This document shows positions 11,301 through 22,789 of a stretch of DNA of 64,000 nucleotides, one piece after another (within the stretch, counting starts at the first letter, position 1; the number at the start of each line of letters is the position of its first letter). The stretch is from Paragordius varius (Eukaryota; Nematomorpha): assembly GCA_964247055.1 (NCBI GenBank), contig OZ176056.1, positions 9,486,001 through 9,550,000 of the forward strand, given 5' to 3'. A program made the position numbers and the translations under genes. The notes beneath the pieces were generated by a model. The model was not told where the DNA came from. It saw nothing but the letters and a program-made list of their open reading frames with translations, and did not search any database.

Positions 11301-13524
11301 ATTCCGTCCTTTATATTTAGAAATAAAAACTTAAAATTATATATTGGTAACATCTAAAAAGATATATACGATATTTATTAACTATATTTCCCCGTGTATG
11401 TTTAGAAATGGTATAACGAAGGGGCTCAAATGGCTGAGAAAAACTTGGCTGCCTGTAGATACGATCATGACGACCCTAAAACATCAGGTATTAACTACAA
11501 CACTATTATACAGTAAAAGTTAAAATTATTACGGACAAAACGTTAAAAATAAAGACAAATATATATTTTTAAAATACAACCATACTTGTTTTGCTTACTC
11601 GAATTAATCCTATTTAAACCATTTAATAACAAGCCTTAAATATAAAATTAATTATGGTCGATATACATTTCTATTTTATACTTTGGAAAACGAAAACAAT
11701 GAATTAAATTAAAATTAATCAAGATACAAAAAGTATGGTTGTCTTTATGAATTAGTCTGTATAATTTTATCCGTATAATATCATTTTTAAGTGTATATAT
11801 AACTTAAAAAAACACTTGTTTAGAATACGATGGTGGTCAGAACCTTGCTTACAATGGAGAACCCGTGAATTGGAATAAAACATTTAATCAATGGAATAGT
11901 GAGAAAGATGATTACACGTGAGATCAGATATAATTGTATTTAGGTATGGAGCTGAAAGACACCGCGGTGTAGTTACCCATTATACGCAGGTCGTAAGATT
12001 ATGTTGATTAAATAATCTTGTAAATTTTTCTGGTCAATATATGCATGACATTATATGTAAATCAATTTCGTATTAGATAATTTGGGCTTCAACTCGGTTG
12101 ATAGGATGTGCCCACAAGATTTGTCCGACCCGTACCCTTTATACTTGTAACTATTATCCCAGGTAAAATTTTAGATATGCGCGTCCCAAATGGGAGGAGG
12201 GGGAGAAATTAGTTAATATTGTTTTTTTTTCAAATGAAAGCGAGTCAAAATATTTCTATTACTTGAAATTATTTATTAAAAAATTTTTATTTGCTAAAAC
12301 AAACTAATCAAGAGGAAATTTTGGACTTGCCTACCCCTATGAAAAATCAAGCAGTCAAACATGTATTTGTCCCGCTGATGGTCAGTGTTCCAAGGATTAT
12401 CCGAATCTTTTAGACACTTGTGGTAAAAAAATTTGCATTATTTCATAGCAGGCAATTTAGTAAAAAGGTTGTTTATTTCAAAATGTTATATTAGACATTA
12501 TTGAAACGTGTACCAATAAATATACGAATTGCGAAGTAAATTGTGAGTACAGTGCTAAAGATTGCAAGTTATCTTGTGATCCAATATGCTCAGCTCAAAC
12601 TTGGCCCCCTCATAAAAAAGGAATTACTTCTGTAACTAACGGATTGCCAAGTAATAATAGAACAACTAATTCTCCTACGCGTTCTTCAACACAACAACGT
12701 CCTAATACAACTTTCCGACCCTCTTATAACCCTACTATGGTGAATACTAACAATAATAATAATAATTTGCGACCAACAACAGATAGAGGTTAGATTATAA
12801 TATTTTTTAAACCAATTTCGGGAGAAATCAGTAGGAAATCAGATATAAGGCAAAACATTAAAAGCAAAAGTTTAATATTTTGTTTTTATTTTATTTCGTG
12901 ATAACGCACTAAATATAATACCAATTGTATAAGTAAAGATTTTAATTATACTATGGACAAAACATAAAAATATAAAGACAAATGTTTTTTTTGCAAAAGA
13001 CCATACTCTATAAATCTTGATTGTTGAACTAATTATTTAATATTGGAAAGTTTGAAATAGAGATATATTACTAATGAAATCAATTTTATATTCAACAATC
13101 ATAATTAAATTGCTTATAGGGAAAAAATTAAGGTTGGGAAAAGTATGGTTGGTTGTCTTTTGAAAAAAAATATGTCTTAATTTTAAGTTTTGTCCGTATA
13201 TTTTCAATTTTTAATGTGTATATATAAAGATGATATTCCAAAAGATATTAAAACAATACCCTGTAAAATATAAATTTTTTATAGTGTTTTGTGTTCATAA
13301 TAATATACCATTTTCATAAATATTTAGTTCCAAGTAATAGAAATGGTGCTGAAGCTCCTAACCCTAAAGATTTTGCAAATTATAATGATTACGTTCGAGC
13401 TCACAATGATTGGGCTTATCGCCAACAAGGAGATGTTAATATTGGCCGTCCCAATCGAAATGATTTTAGCAGTTATGACGAATATCTTCGAGCCTACTAT
13501 GAATGGTCCAATAACCGAAATTAA
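9955..13524 (+). CDS. Secreted CAP (SCP/TAPS) protein with cysteine-rich hinge and C-terminal repeats
   Basis: Nine exons: 9955-10018, 10827-10921, 11406-11487, 11824-11917, 11944-11989, 12077-12162, 12313-12422, 12495-12788 and 13328-13524, joined in phase into 355 residues. Residues 1-21 are a signal peptide. The CAP domain (about 30-200) shows the His in CRYDHDD, GGQNLA (Gln where many members have Glu), the Glu of QWNSE, the THYTQIIW motif and CNYYPRGN. A cysteine-rich hinge of the CRISP type follows (11 Cys, about 210-265), then an Asn/Thr/Pro-rich linker. Last come two 31-residue-spaced copies of a motif with DF..Y..Y.RA...W. CAP proteins act outside the cell (defence, reproduction, secretions), and the role here is unknown. 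The introns hold family-A MITEs and a family-D element. The fourth intron is only 26 nt. AATAAA lies 89 bases past the stop. Confidence 0.92.
10036..10311. mobile_element. MITE family A copy 2 (CAP intron 1)
   Basis: It has TATACGGATAAAACGTAAAA at the left and ATTTTTACTGTA at the right, with inverted inner motifs. Confidence 0.75.
10933..11273. mobile_element. Family D inverted-repeat element (CAP intron 2)
   Basis: It opens with ATACCATTTACAG. The right arm carries about five degenerate copies of GGTGAATTTGAATTGTTCAA and the left arm holds the complement (TTCACCCTCGAA). A (TA)n run follows to about 11300. The core carries TTTTCGGG and ATTAATATGAAA, shared with the copy at 20189. Confidence 0.75.
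11509..11795. mobile_element. MITE family A copy 3 (CAP intron 3)
   Basis: It starts TACAGTAAAAG, has TACGGACAAAACG inside, and the right end TCCGTATAATATCATTTTTA is inverted to it. Confidence 0.75.
12931..13220. mobile_element. MITE family A copy 4 (CAP intron 8)
   Basis: Inner motifs GGACAAAACATAAAAATA and TAAGTTTTGTCCGTATA are inverted. The outer tips are degraded. Confidence 0.7.
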
Positions 13525-13612
13525 AATTAAAATAATCAAATCATATTTAGTATAGTTAGCATTTTATAACCAAAAACAATATCTAATTATTTTCATGATA
13601 AAGTTCTAAATT

Positions 13613-13618
13613 AATAAA
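13613..13618 (+). promoter_or_regulatory. Polyadenylation signal of CAP gene
   Basis: AATAAA lies 89 bases downstream of the CAP stop codon. Confidence 0.5.
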
Positions 13619-13661
13619 TTTGAATGCACGTTTTTGATTAAAAGAAATTCACGAGATAAAT

Positions 13662-13918
13662 ATTCTGAAATTATACTGACAAATCGTAAAAACATCACGA
13701 CAAATTTTTTTAAAAGACAATCATACTTTTATATTAATTTTTCTCCTATATATATGTAATTACAATTGTAGCAAATATAATCGATTGTTTTACCAATAAC
13801 ATAAAAATTTCATACATTTCAAATAAAAGATTTGAAAAGTATTGTTGTTTTTTAAAAAAAAAACTATTTGTCTTTATATTGTTATATGTTGTCTGTATAA
13901 TTTCAATTTTAGATGTAT
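13662..13918. mobile_element. MITE family A copy 5
   Basis: It has inverted GAAATTATACTGACAAA and GTCTGTATAATTTCAATTTT. It lies just downstream of the CAP gene. Confidence 0.65.
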
Positions 13919-14114
13919 AACCTTTTTATTACAATTTTATAAAATAGTCACACAGAAAAACAAAATGATTTCAACATTAAAAGGTGCATCTTTAATTTAA
14001 ATAAAAAAACGAAAAGTGTATGGATATTTAAAATAATATAGGCCTAAATTATTTTAAAAGGTAATCATTAAATATTCAATACTGTGTCGCAAAAAATAAT
14101 AGCTTAATGAAAAT

Positions 14115-14515
14115 GCTTTAGTTTTGTACTAGGTGCTCTATATCAGAAAATGGCAAAATTTACATATACTTTTTTAAATAATTTTTTTTGTGTAATTGGT
14201 TTATTTCGAAATCTAAAAATAAATTTATACTGCACATTAAAAGCAAAACAACATTTTATAAAAATTGTGGTCCCCCCCATTTTCGCTCTTCTAAAATGGG
14301 TTAGATTTATTAAAATAAACATAAAACTGAAATATATGGTATCTTGATAACTAAAATATTTTGAAGCACACTTTGTGCAATTTAATTTTTAGCAAAATTT
14401 TGTTGAAGCGTACCTCATACTATTTTATGCATCAACTGTATCACTTTAAGATAATATATCATAACTTTTTCAAAATAAAAAATTCGATGATGCTAAACAT
14501 TTTTGTCACCTCAGA
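14115..14515. repeat. Family G repeat, second copy
   Basis: It matches the left arm of the palindrome at 38944-39872: ATATCAGAAAATG, AAAGCAAAAC, then CTCTTCTAAAATGGG. The core with a GTTGAAGCG-type motif is also shared with 7838-8080. Confidence 0.55.
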
Positions 14516-14534
14516 AATTCGATTATATATATAG

Positions 14535-14641
14535 CAAAAATTAAGATTATTAAAAGTATGGTTATTTTTTGAAAAAAAAAATTGTCTTTATATTTTTACG
14601 TTTTGTCCGTATAATATTAGTTTTTACAGTATATTATCTTA
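14535..14641. mobile_element. MITE family A, right half only
   Basis: It has AAAGTATGGTTATTTTTTG, TTTACGTTTTGTCCGTATAA and the end TTTTTACAGTA. The left half is not found. Confidence 0.6.
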
Positions 14642-14974
14642 AATACTTATACGATAAGTATGACTTTTGAAGCCACAAAACCAAAATTAGTTTACTGAGG
14701 TAGCTATTTTAGGTTTGTTGACATATTTAACTAAAAGTAATGCTAATCCCTATCATATTGCAACATTAATCCATGACTGAATAGAATACATGGATATTTA
14801 GTACTATGTTTTCATATATTTTGTCATATAATTAATATAAATTCTATAATCTATTGTAAAAATGTGGGGATGATTTAAATAGTTTTTAAATTATATTATA
14901 TATGAGATCATAGTTTAGATTTTTGTAGGTAATTTATTTAACCTCATTTTCAAAATATTCTAACTTTTAGTTTT

Positions 14975-15098
14975 AGATTCATACGGATAAAACGTAAAAT
15001 TATAAAGACAATATTTTTTTCAAAAAACAACCATACTTTTTAAATATTGATTTTTCCAATATAACTCGTTGTTTTAAATGGCAAAGTATAGGTATTAT
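14975..15098. mobile_element. MITE family A, left half only
   Basis: ATACGGATAAAACGTAAAA and AACAACCATACTTTTTAAA are followed directly by LINE-derived sequence. The LINE may have inserted here or replaced the right half. Confidence 0.55.
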
Positions 15099-16250
15099 TG
15101 GTTTGGCCCAATCATTGGGATCCATAGATTAATCTACGATATATGTCTCTATCATTTGTTTCGAGAAAATGTTCAGGAATTTTAAGTCTTGTTCTATGAT
15201 TTGAGTCCAAGTTGTTTTAGGCCTCCCTTTTCGGTTGGGGCAGAAATCTGTAAATCAAGAATTTCCTTTGCAGATGAGTCTATACTCGATCTGTGCATGT
15301 GTCCAAAAATCTGGAGTGTATTTGTTCTAATAAAAGCCGTTTTTGGTTCTAGTTCATTTATGGTAGAATTTATCATAATGTATTTTAGCATTTTGTCTTC
15401 CGTTCTTTTCAATCTCGATTCTGTTTTTGTAATTGCCCAGGTTTCGCAGTAGGTAAGGGTTGGGCGGACACCGACTTTATACATTTTGAATTTATTTTTT
15501 TACGGTTATATCTTTATGTGTTAATACATATTGAGTGATATGGTTGTTTGAGGGTTCCCATTATTATTACTGATATTACCTAAATAGTTGATATCGTTGA
15601 CAATTTTGAACCTAAAATCTTCGATACTAAACTTCCTTGATTAAGGGATGTTGGGTTTATCTGATATACAGCTTTGGCTTTTAAAATTTTTATTATTGTC
15701 AATAGATTTTCTTTTCAATTTAGAGCATTTTTTGTGGACCCACATTTTACACGATGGATAAAGAATGGAATTTTTAACCATGGAACAAATGGAGCAGGGG
15801 TATTTTATGGTTATTTTTTCAGCTCATCTGATCATTACCTTCGTCTTTTATATGTTTATTTTTAGACCATGTTTTTGGAAACAGGTATGCCATTTGAGGT
15901 ATGAACTTTTCAGTTTATGTGCTGTTTTTGCTGTTATAACCAAATCGTCGGCGTAAAATCTCTGCTTATATAATCCATTATTATTATAAACAGTAGTAAG
16001 CTTAGGGTTGAGCTTTGATGGAGGCTTATATTAATATTAAAACAATTTGTGCTTCCGACTGGTGTTTTAACGTAGCTTTCGCATTTTCATACAGGAGCAT
16101 TATTATTTTTATTAATTCAATCCCCACCTGTTTGCGGTGATGCCCGCAATTCCTTGACACTAACAGGGATGGCTGGTTCGAGATGACCGAACTCTTGTAA
16201 AAGAGACTCTCTAGCTTTGTGAAGTGCCCAAAATTACGAGTATTTAAAAT
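15099..16250 (-). mobile_element. LINE remnant (reverse transcriptase, second lineage)
   Basis: On the reverse strand the fingers region (IELIKIIMLLYENAKATLKH, about 16040-16140) is followed by the catalytic RFYADDLVITAK (about 15925-15960) and a C-terminal piece at 15194-15484 (RPTLTYCETWAITKTESRLK, then IFGHMHRSS). The frame changes several times and stops interrupt the domain, so the copy is dead. Its sequence differs from the LINE at 28866-31215, including YADD rather than FADD. The N-terminal endonuclease is not seen. Confidence 0.7.
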
Positions 16251-16422
16251 TATTGTAAAAATTTGTTCCAGGGTGCAAAATCCAATAAAGGTAGTTTTGT
16301 AGAAAAAACAATTAGTTTTAAACTCGCTTCATAACTTTATGTAATAAAAAAAACCGAGGAATATCCGATTCGGGACCTGATATAAAATTATATTTCATTC
16401 CAACACTTAATTTGATTAATTA

Positions 16423-17546
16423 CACTAGACAACAAATTTTTCTGCCATTCGAGTTTTTTGCATTTTCTGATATTTAGCATCATTCTAACAGTAAATCTGA
16501 AATAAAAAATATAACTCGATCAAAGAATTTTGTATAATTTGATTTTTTTGATTATGCCCTATCTTTATCAAAATTTTACTAAAAAATGTTTTTCTTTGAA
16601 AATATACAAGTAATGCCCATTTGTAATATATCATTCGAAAGAGTATTAAAAACTCTATAAAATGCATACTAATATGTATTACATCGACAGTTAATATTGG
16701 ACACAAAGAGCGACAAACGCGCGAAGCGAGAGCATTTTTTTAATTATTACATTATTAAATCTAATGGATGAAAATAGCTCAAACTTTATTTAGAGGGAGA
16801 TGAATGACCAAAAAAGATAACACCAGAAAGTTTTTTTTTATTAAAACATTTTTTATTGCTTTTATGTTAATCAAAATGGCCATTTTTAAGTTTTTTGTTT
16901 TTTAAAAATTACCATGTCATCAATATTAATTTATTTTCTTTACAGGGCTGATAATTTCGAAATTTTAAAGATAAAAACAAAGTTTAAGGTATTTTTGATC
17001 TTTTATAGCCATTATGTAATAAATTTACAGTTATAACTATGCATTTTAATATCCACGAGGTAAAATATATATAATAATAATAATTTTTATTAAAAAAGCA
17101 AACCAAAAGCTTTTTCAAACATTTTTTTTTAAATTAAATACTAATATAACCCTAATAATTATATTAATATAATTTATATGATTTTCAAATTAGTTTGTCT
17201 GTGAGAATTTTTGACTTATTTAAGGTTTGAAATTTCGACCATTTAAATCCAAATAACTTTAACATCCGATTGATTTAAATGACTTACTACCATTTAAAAG
17301 ATTCAGTTTTTTGCGCTCTTTCGAATGATATAAAATACATGGCTTCATATTTAAAACTTTTAATTTCCGAAATTTCGAGTTTAATGTTAAATCGGGGCCA
17401 AAAATTATCGATAAACTCTAATATAAAAGAATTCTTCCATGCTAGACCAATTTTCTTTTCAGATATACTAATTATGTACTTTAATAAAATAAATTTTAAA
17501 TTTCCAGAAATGGCAGTTAAAAAAAGTTAAAATTTGTTGTCTAGTG
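16423..17546. mobile_element. 1.1-kb terminal-inverted-repeat element, family H, with TTA target duplication
   Basis: The ends are a perfect 18-bp inverted repeat, CACTAGACAACAAATTTT, and both ends are flanked by TTA. The interior has no coding capacity but contains a short GC-rich patch (GACAAACGCGCGAAGCGAG). An inverted, diverged relative lies at about 26120-27060. It looks like a nonautonomous DNA transposon. The 3-bp target would fit PIF/Harbinger-like elements, although the CAC tip is not a signature I can assign. Confidence 0.8.
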
Positions 17547-18459
17547 TTATGCTATTAAATTGTAACAAAGCTTACATTATTTTTTTAGATATTAATATAC
17601 GGCTTTATAAAAGAAGGTTGAAAAGGCATTTGCCAAAAGCTTTTTCACAATACCTATAAATTCACAATACCTACTTAAATTGGGTACAGAATAAAAAATG
17701 AGACCTTTTTTAAATGTCTTCTGATTATTATAAGGTTTAAAATATATCCCATTCGCAAGAAGGTAGACGTCTCTTTCATCAATAAATTGTTATTTTTATT
17801 GTAAGTAAAAAGAAAGCTCGAAAATTCAGATATAATTATTTTAAAATATAGAGGGACTATATAACCGCAAAAAACGCCTTGGAAATGGCAATTAAAATGG
17901 GGCCTTAATCCTGTTTTTAGTGATAAGAGTAAATTAGAAGACTCGATGAGCTTGCTGATGCTCATAGATTTTCTACTTTAAATATTGATTATATTAAAAT
18001 TATTGTAACTTTTTAATTAAAAACAGTGTTGGCAATTTTATAGCGTAGCAGATATATTTTTCTTTCTGCTTCAATCAAAGTTAACAAAAATGAGTGAAGT
18101 CTAATTTAATATTTAATTATTCAATCTGAGTGAATTTTATCCAATTCAAATAGTGTGAGTTCGCTAAAATCAACAATGCCAGGTTTGCAAAGCTATTAGT
18201 TATAAGTGCTTAACGGTTAAATTATAATTAACAGCATTATTATTGTGGTTTTTACCAGTACGGTTGTTACAGCGAAACGGACATTTTCAAATGTAAAAAT
18301 AATTAAATATAGTAGCACAATGGTTGAAAAGTTAAGCAATTTATCGTTAATAGCGATTGAAACAAAATCGAATGAATAAAGATATTATTGGAAAATTCGC
18401 TCACGCAAAATCGAGAAATATTTTCTAATTACTAAATATTACTAATAAGTTATTTAATT
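17547..18459. other. Gene-free stretch
   Basis: Only short AT-rich open frames are present. One splice-flanked open segment of about 18 codons near 17920-17980 is too short to support. Confidence 0.4.
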
Positions 18460-18710
18460 TTTAACTTTAAAACGAAGGTTAAGATTAATTGGTAGTGGTT
18501 AGGGTGTGCAAGTAGGTACTAACCATCATATATAAAAATTAAAAGAACGCATGCCAAGTCATGTAAATATTATCATTTTTAATGTAATATTTCTTTTCAA
18601 AGATAAGTGATGCGCCAGATGAAAAAAAACTGTTTTCGATTTTTGGGGAGGAAGATGGTTTTAATATTAAATCTTGCGGGTAGAGCCTACAATTTATAGT
18701 TCCGTAACTG
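18460..18710. mobile_element. hAT-like element fragment, inverted relative of 41024-42394
   Basis: The reverse strand from 18710 begins CAGTTACGGAACTATA, like CAGTGGCGGAACTCTA at 41024. The stretch to 18460 matches 41055-41240 in inverted order, including ATGATGGTTAGTA and TAATTAAGATTGAGG-like motifs. The far end is not found. Confidence 0.6.
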
Positions 18711-19919
18711 GCTAAAACTAGTTTCAAACCAGAAAACATTAAGCGCTATTCTAACAGTCGTTTATATTTATTATTTTCGTTTTCAAATTTGAATAAACAA
18801 ATAACCGGTTTGATAACCTATTTTCGCTTGTGTCTTTTTTATTGTAGGTACCATTAAATCCATATATATAATGTGTGTAAACATACATTTTGTAATGTCC
18901 ACGCCTTAGTTATTTTTCTATCTATTTCTAAGACTCAAACAATAAATGTCCGTTTTAATATAAACATGTATTTGAATCATGTTACATCATTACTTATGTT
19001 TATACGATTTAAAAATATATGTTTTTCTAACCTAATGTTGCATAATTTTCGTAATATGATAGACTAAATTTTAATTTACATATATTTATATTTTTTTGTT
19101 TCATATTTTATTATGCATCAACGATTAAAAAATTCAAAATGATATATAAGGTAGTTAAAAACCTGTACAGGTTTTAAATTATATGGTATTAGGTAACATA
19201 GTTGTAAGTTTAATTTTATTCTCTTTATTATTCAAGATAGTTGCGGGAATCTTTATTAATTCCCATATGTACTTTTTTGATATTCATTTTTTCTTAGTTG
19301 ACGGCCGAATAGCATAATATAGATGAGGGGTGTCAAACATAAAGGTTTTTCTAGCAGCAATTATATTGAATTGGAGAAACGGAAAGGCTACTTTCGCAAA
19401 ATAATTGGGGTTTTAACAAATATTATAATTAGATTTAAACAGAAGACTGTAAGAACACTATTTATTTAACAATTTCATTGCCAAAATTCGGAAGGAGTTA
19501 TTTAGACAATTAATTTAATATAATCATTTTACTTTAATTTTATATTATTATTTTTAATGCGGTTTGCAGAAATATCTTGAAAACCACAGGAGGTCTACGG
19601 GATGGACATCCTGATATAGATAATACAATTTATTTGTATAATTCTGTGTAATATTTGTATTGCAAGATATTTTTAAAATTATGCAATATTTATTTGATTT
19701 GTTACATCCTTTATTGACTGACATCTTTATTTATACAATAATAATGGAATAAAATTATATTAACCCACATCCCGCCCCCATTTAGAACTTATTTAGTCCA
19801 CAACTACATATATATATGTATTAAGTTTCCGTTGCTTACCTATTACATTTCCATGTTTTTATTCTGTTGGTACATGCAAAGCCTTCTAGAATATCTGCCA
19901 TAGAAATAAAAAACTAAAT
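18711..19919. other. Gene-free stretch
   Basis: No coding segment or repeat arm is recognised. GAGGGGTGTCAAACAT near 19325 resembles the tip of the repeat at 50512 but has no partner end. Confidence 0.4.
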
Positions 19920-20039
19920 ATGAAAGTTATAAGCAATCTTGTTCTCCTTATTCTTCTAATTGTGATGATAACGGTTGGTGCTAGGTCTCTACCAGACCTT
20001 AATTATGACAAAGTATTTTTCATTTTTCTGTACTTTTAG
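19920..20039 (+). CDS. Small secreted peptide, first exon or whole ORF
   Basis: ATG opens 39 codons. Residues 1-21 form a strong signal peptide (MKVISNLVLLILLIVMITVG), followed by ARSLPDLNYDK. A GT at 20013 would end the exon after Lys-31. Otherwise the frame continues eight residues to TAG at 20037. A possible second exon starts after TTACAG near 20832 and would add only four residues. The product is unknown. A secreted peptide precursor is the plain reading, and an incomplete larger gene is possible. Confidence 0.45.
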   Translation: MKVISNLVLLILLIVMITVGARSLPDLNYDKVFFIFLYF

Positions 20040-20188
20040 ATATAAAATAATGTTTTACCAAATGTTGGTTTATTTTCTTACTAGATATAGCGTGTGATTA
20101 AATATATTATATTTAAAAAACTTTTTGAATAGGGTAAAATCTTAAATATGGACTAGGATAGTTTTGGTTTCAAATTTGATATATTTAT

Positions 20189-20552
20189 ATATACCATTTA
20201 CTATTTAAATTGACCTTTGAACAATTTAAAATCACCCTCGAACAAATCTTATTCACCCTTGAACCATTCAAATTCACTCTAAAAATAGTTTGTTTTCGGG
20301 ATAATCTAATTTCTGATTAATATGAAATATATTTTTAAGACATATTTTATTATTTTTCAGAATTATATTAATTTTAACAAGAATTTCATATTTTTAAAAT
20401 ATTATGAAATAAAAGTAACTTTTATCATAAAAACATACAATTTATTAAAGGAAAAATTTAAATAGAGTGATTTTGAATCGAAGGGTGGGGTGAATTGAAT
20501 CGGTCAAGGGTGAGTTTGAATTGTTCGAGGGATTTGAACTGTAAATGGTATA
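20189..20552. mobile_element. Family D inverted-repeat element (best copy)
   Basis: The tips are TATACCATTTAC and GTAAATGGTATA. The left arm carries three or four CACCCTCGAACAATTTAAAA-like units and the right arm their complements (GGTGAATTGAATCGGTCAAG and GGTGAGTTTGAATTGTTCGA). The core holds TTTTCGGG and ATTAATATGAAA. Confidence 0.8.
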
Positions 20553-20661
20553 GTTAAAAACTCCAAATCGTTTAAATTTAATATATATTGAAATAAAACC
20601 AAAAATGATTGATATCTATGATTTTTCTAGTCAACAGAGTATCTACCCCAAAATCCTTAAT

Positions 20662-20727
<66 letters not shown>

Positions 20728-21596
20728 TTAATGTAACATTTTAGTTAATACTACAAATTTTTGTGAGGCCCTTTTTTAAACGAAATCTTATCCCCTAATT
20801 CCAAGAAGTATATTTAATTACTAATATTACAGCTGGATGCAAATTAAAGCTCTGCAATTGAAGATTCGATAATTAGTTACAATAGAAATAAATGATTCAC
20901 TAGTTGAAAGGCTAAAAATTATTATTTTTACAATTTATAATATATTTTAAAATTGACAATAAATTTTTAAATACAGCTATTTATAAACTTTGGATAATCC
21001 ATGGGTATGTCTTATTAAAATATGTTTTATTAGGATATAAATGTTATACAGTATAAACAAATATGAGGAGATTTTATTCTGTTACTAAAACGTAATACAT
21101 GGGCTTTTGGTTATAGAGCGTAAGAGTCAAAAAGTTACATCAACTTATACTTTAATCGAAATAGCGAATATTGTTAAATGAATGCTCGAAGCACCTTGCC
21201 ATATATCATTTATAACAAAACAATATTCTTCAGTTACGCATCTTTCAAATCCATTTAAAATTGGCCAGTGCCTTCAAATAATTTTAAGCAATGCTGAAAT
21301 TATAATTTATGCGATTTTATTGCAAAAAAATCAATTATATTTTTGAAAGTCATGCTTTGTTAAATTAGAGTGTATATTATATATATATATATATATATAT
21401 ATTATTTGCATTTTTTGACATAAGTAGGTTTTTCTTGAAGTGGAGAACGTGCCAAATTACTGCTATCTAATAAAATGTCATAAATTTTTTTTATTATTCT
21501 GTTAATTAGTTTACCTGATTTCACAATTAAGAATTTTCAAATATTTCACAAAACATATTTTTCGGATAAGCTTATATAACAAAATAAAATACATAT
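20553..21596. other. Gene-free stretch with (TA)n microsatellites
   Basis: A (TA)n tract of nearly 60 bp lies at 20665-20722 and a shorter one at 21375-21401. Nothing else is recognised. Confidence 0.6.
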
Positions 21597-21762
21597 GCAT
21601 AATTTATGGTTGAATCAAAATTTAAAAATTTTAAAGACCAACTTGAAGTCTTCAAATACAAACTAGAATCGAAGGACCAACTTGAACTGTTCAAGGACCA
21701 ACTTGAATTGTCCAAGGACCAACTGAAATGTTCAAAGACACTCTTGAAGTGCAAATGGTATA
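21597..21762. repeat. Family C element, single arm
   Basis: About five degenerate units of AAGGACCAACTTGAA..TTC end in the family tip (CTTGAAGTGCAAATGGTATA). The inner edge (ATAATTTATGGTTGAATCAAA) matches the inner arm edge of the full elements. Confidence 0.7.
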
Positions 21763-21779
21763 GATAAAAGATAAAAACA

Positions 21780-21922
21780 ATTCAAAAAATCAAAGGTTCG
21801 AAATGTTCAAGGATTAACTTGTTGAGATAAAGGACCAACTAGAAGTTTTTAACGACACTCTCGTAATGTCTAATGACCAACTAAAATGTCCAAGCACACT
21901 CTTAAAGTGCAAACGGTGTATA
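21780..21922. repeat. Family C arm, second tandem copy
   Basis: It has degenerate AAGGACCAACTAGAAGTTTT units and ends CTTAAAGTGCAAACGGTGTA. It lies directly after the previous arm in the same orientation. Confidence 0.6.
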
Positions 21923-22789
21923 TGCAAACTGGATATGTTTAGACAGCAAATATTGATTGCATTTTTTCATTATTTGTAACTCCAATATTGCACACTATTA
22001 AACGATTTTGCCTTATTATTGCAAAAATCGTTGTTGATTTATTGCTTTTTTGAAGGTATATTTCCTCCAGTTTATAAGATAGTAAGCGCGTGATATTAGC
22101 TGTTCTAAAGAGAGATTGGTTTCTTTGGTTAGGGTTACCGATAAATGTTGCCTTTAAAATTAAATTATTAAGGTAATATTATTTACTTCGTAGCCCTTTG
22201 ATATTTTTTCAACAACGAAACACATAAATGCTTAATTCTTTATTATAACATTTACTTATACTGGCAGATATGGTTAAAATCGGTTTATTATGCCCTCGTC
22301 GCATATTTTCTTACTTTAAAGCTTTTCTTTATAAAGGAGAGTATTATCAAATCGTTTTGGAAAATTTATACGATATTATATTATTAGTGTCGATTTTCCA
22401 AATGATTTAAATTCCATTTTATATATGCTATTTGAACTGTAACAAGGCTGGCTCGAAAACAAGCTAATTTGAATTAGAATATTTAGGCGTTAATTTTAGT
22501 GTTTCTGAGGGAGTTTGTTATATAAAAGCTGTTTAATGCTATGAAAAAAGTAATAAATTATTAATAACTTTTTTCGGCGAATTCATATTGTTTTTAACTA
22601 TATATGCTTAGATATAATGAATATCTAACATTAAAAATAGATATTATTTTATTTTATACTAACAAATTTTGTGTCATTGGCGATGAGAGAGATTGATTAA
22701 GATATTTTTACAAATTGGCACATTAGCCTGATATTTTTGATAAAACAAATTGAGTAAATTGCTCCAGTTTAAATATTTCCACAAATATT
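21923..22789. other. Upstream region of GPCR gene, nothing recognised
   Basis: AT-rich and gene-free. Upstream exons or the promoter of the GPCR may lie here but cannot be identified. Confidence 0.35.
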
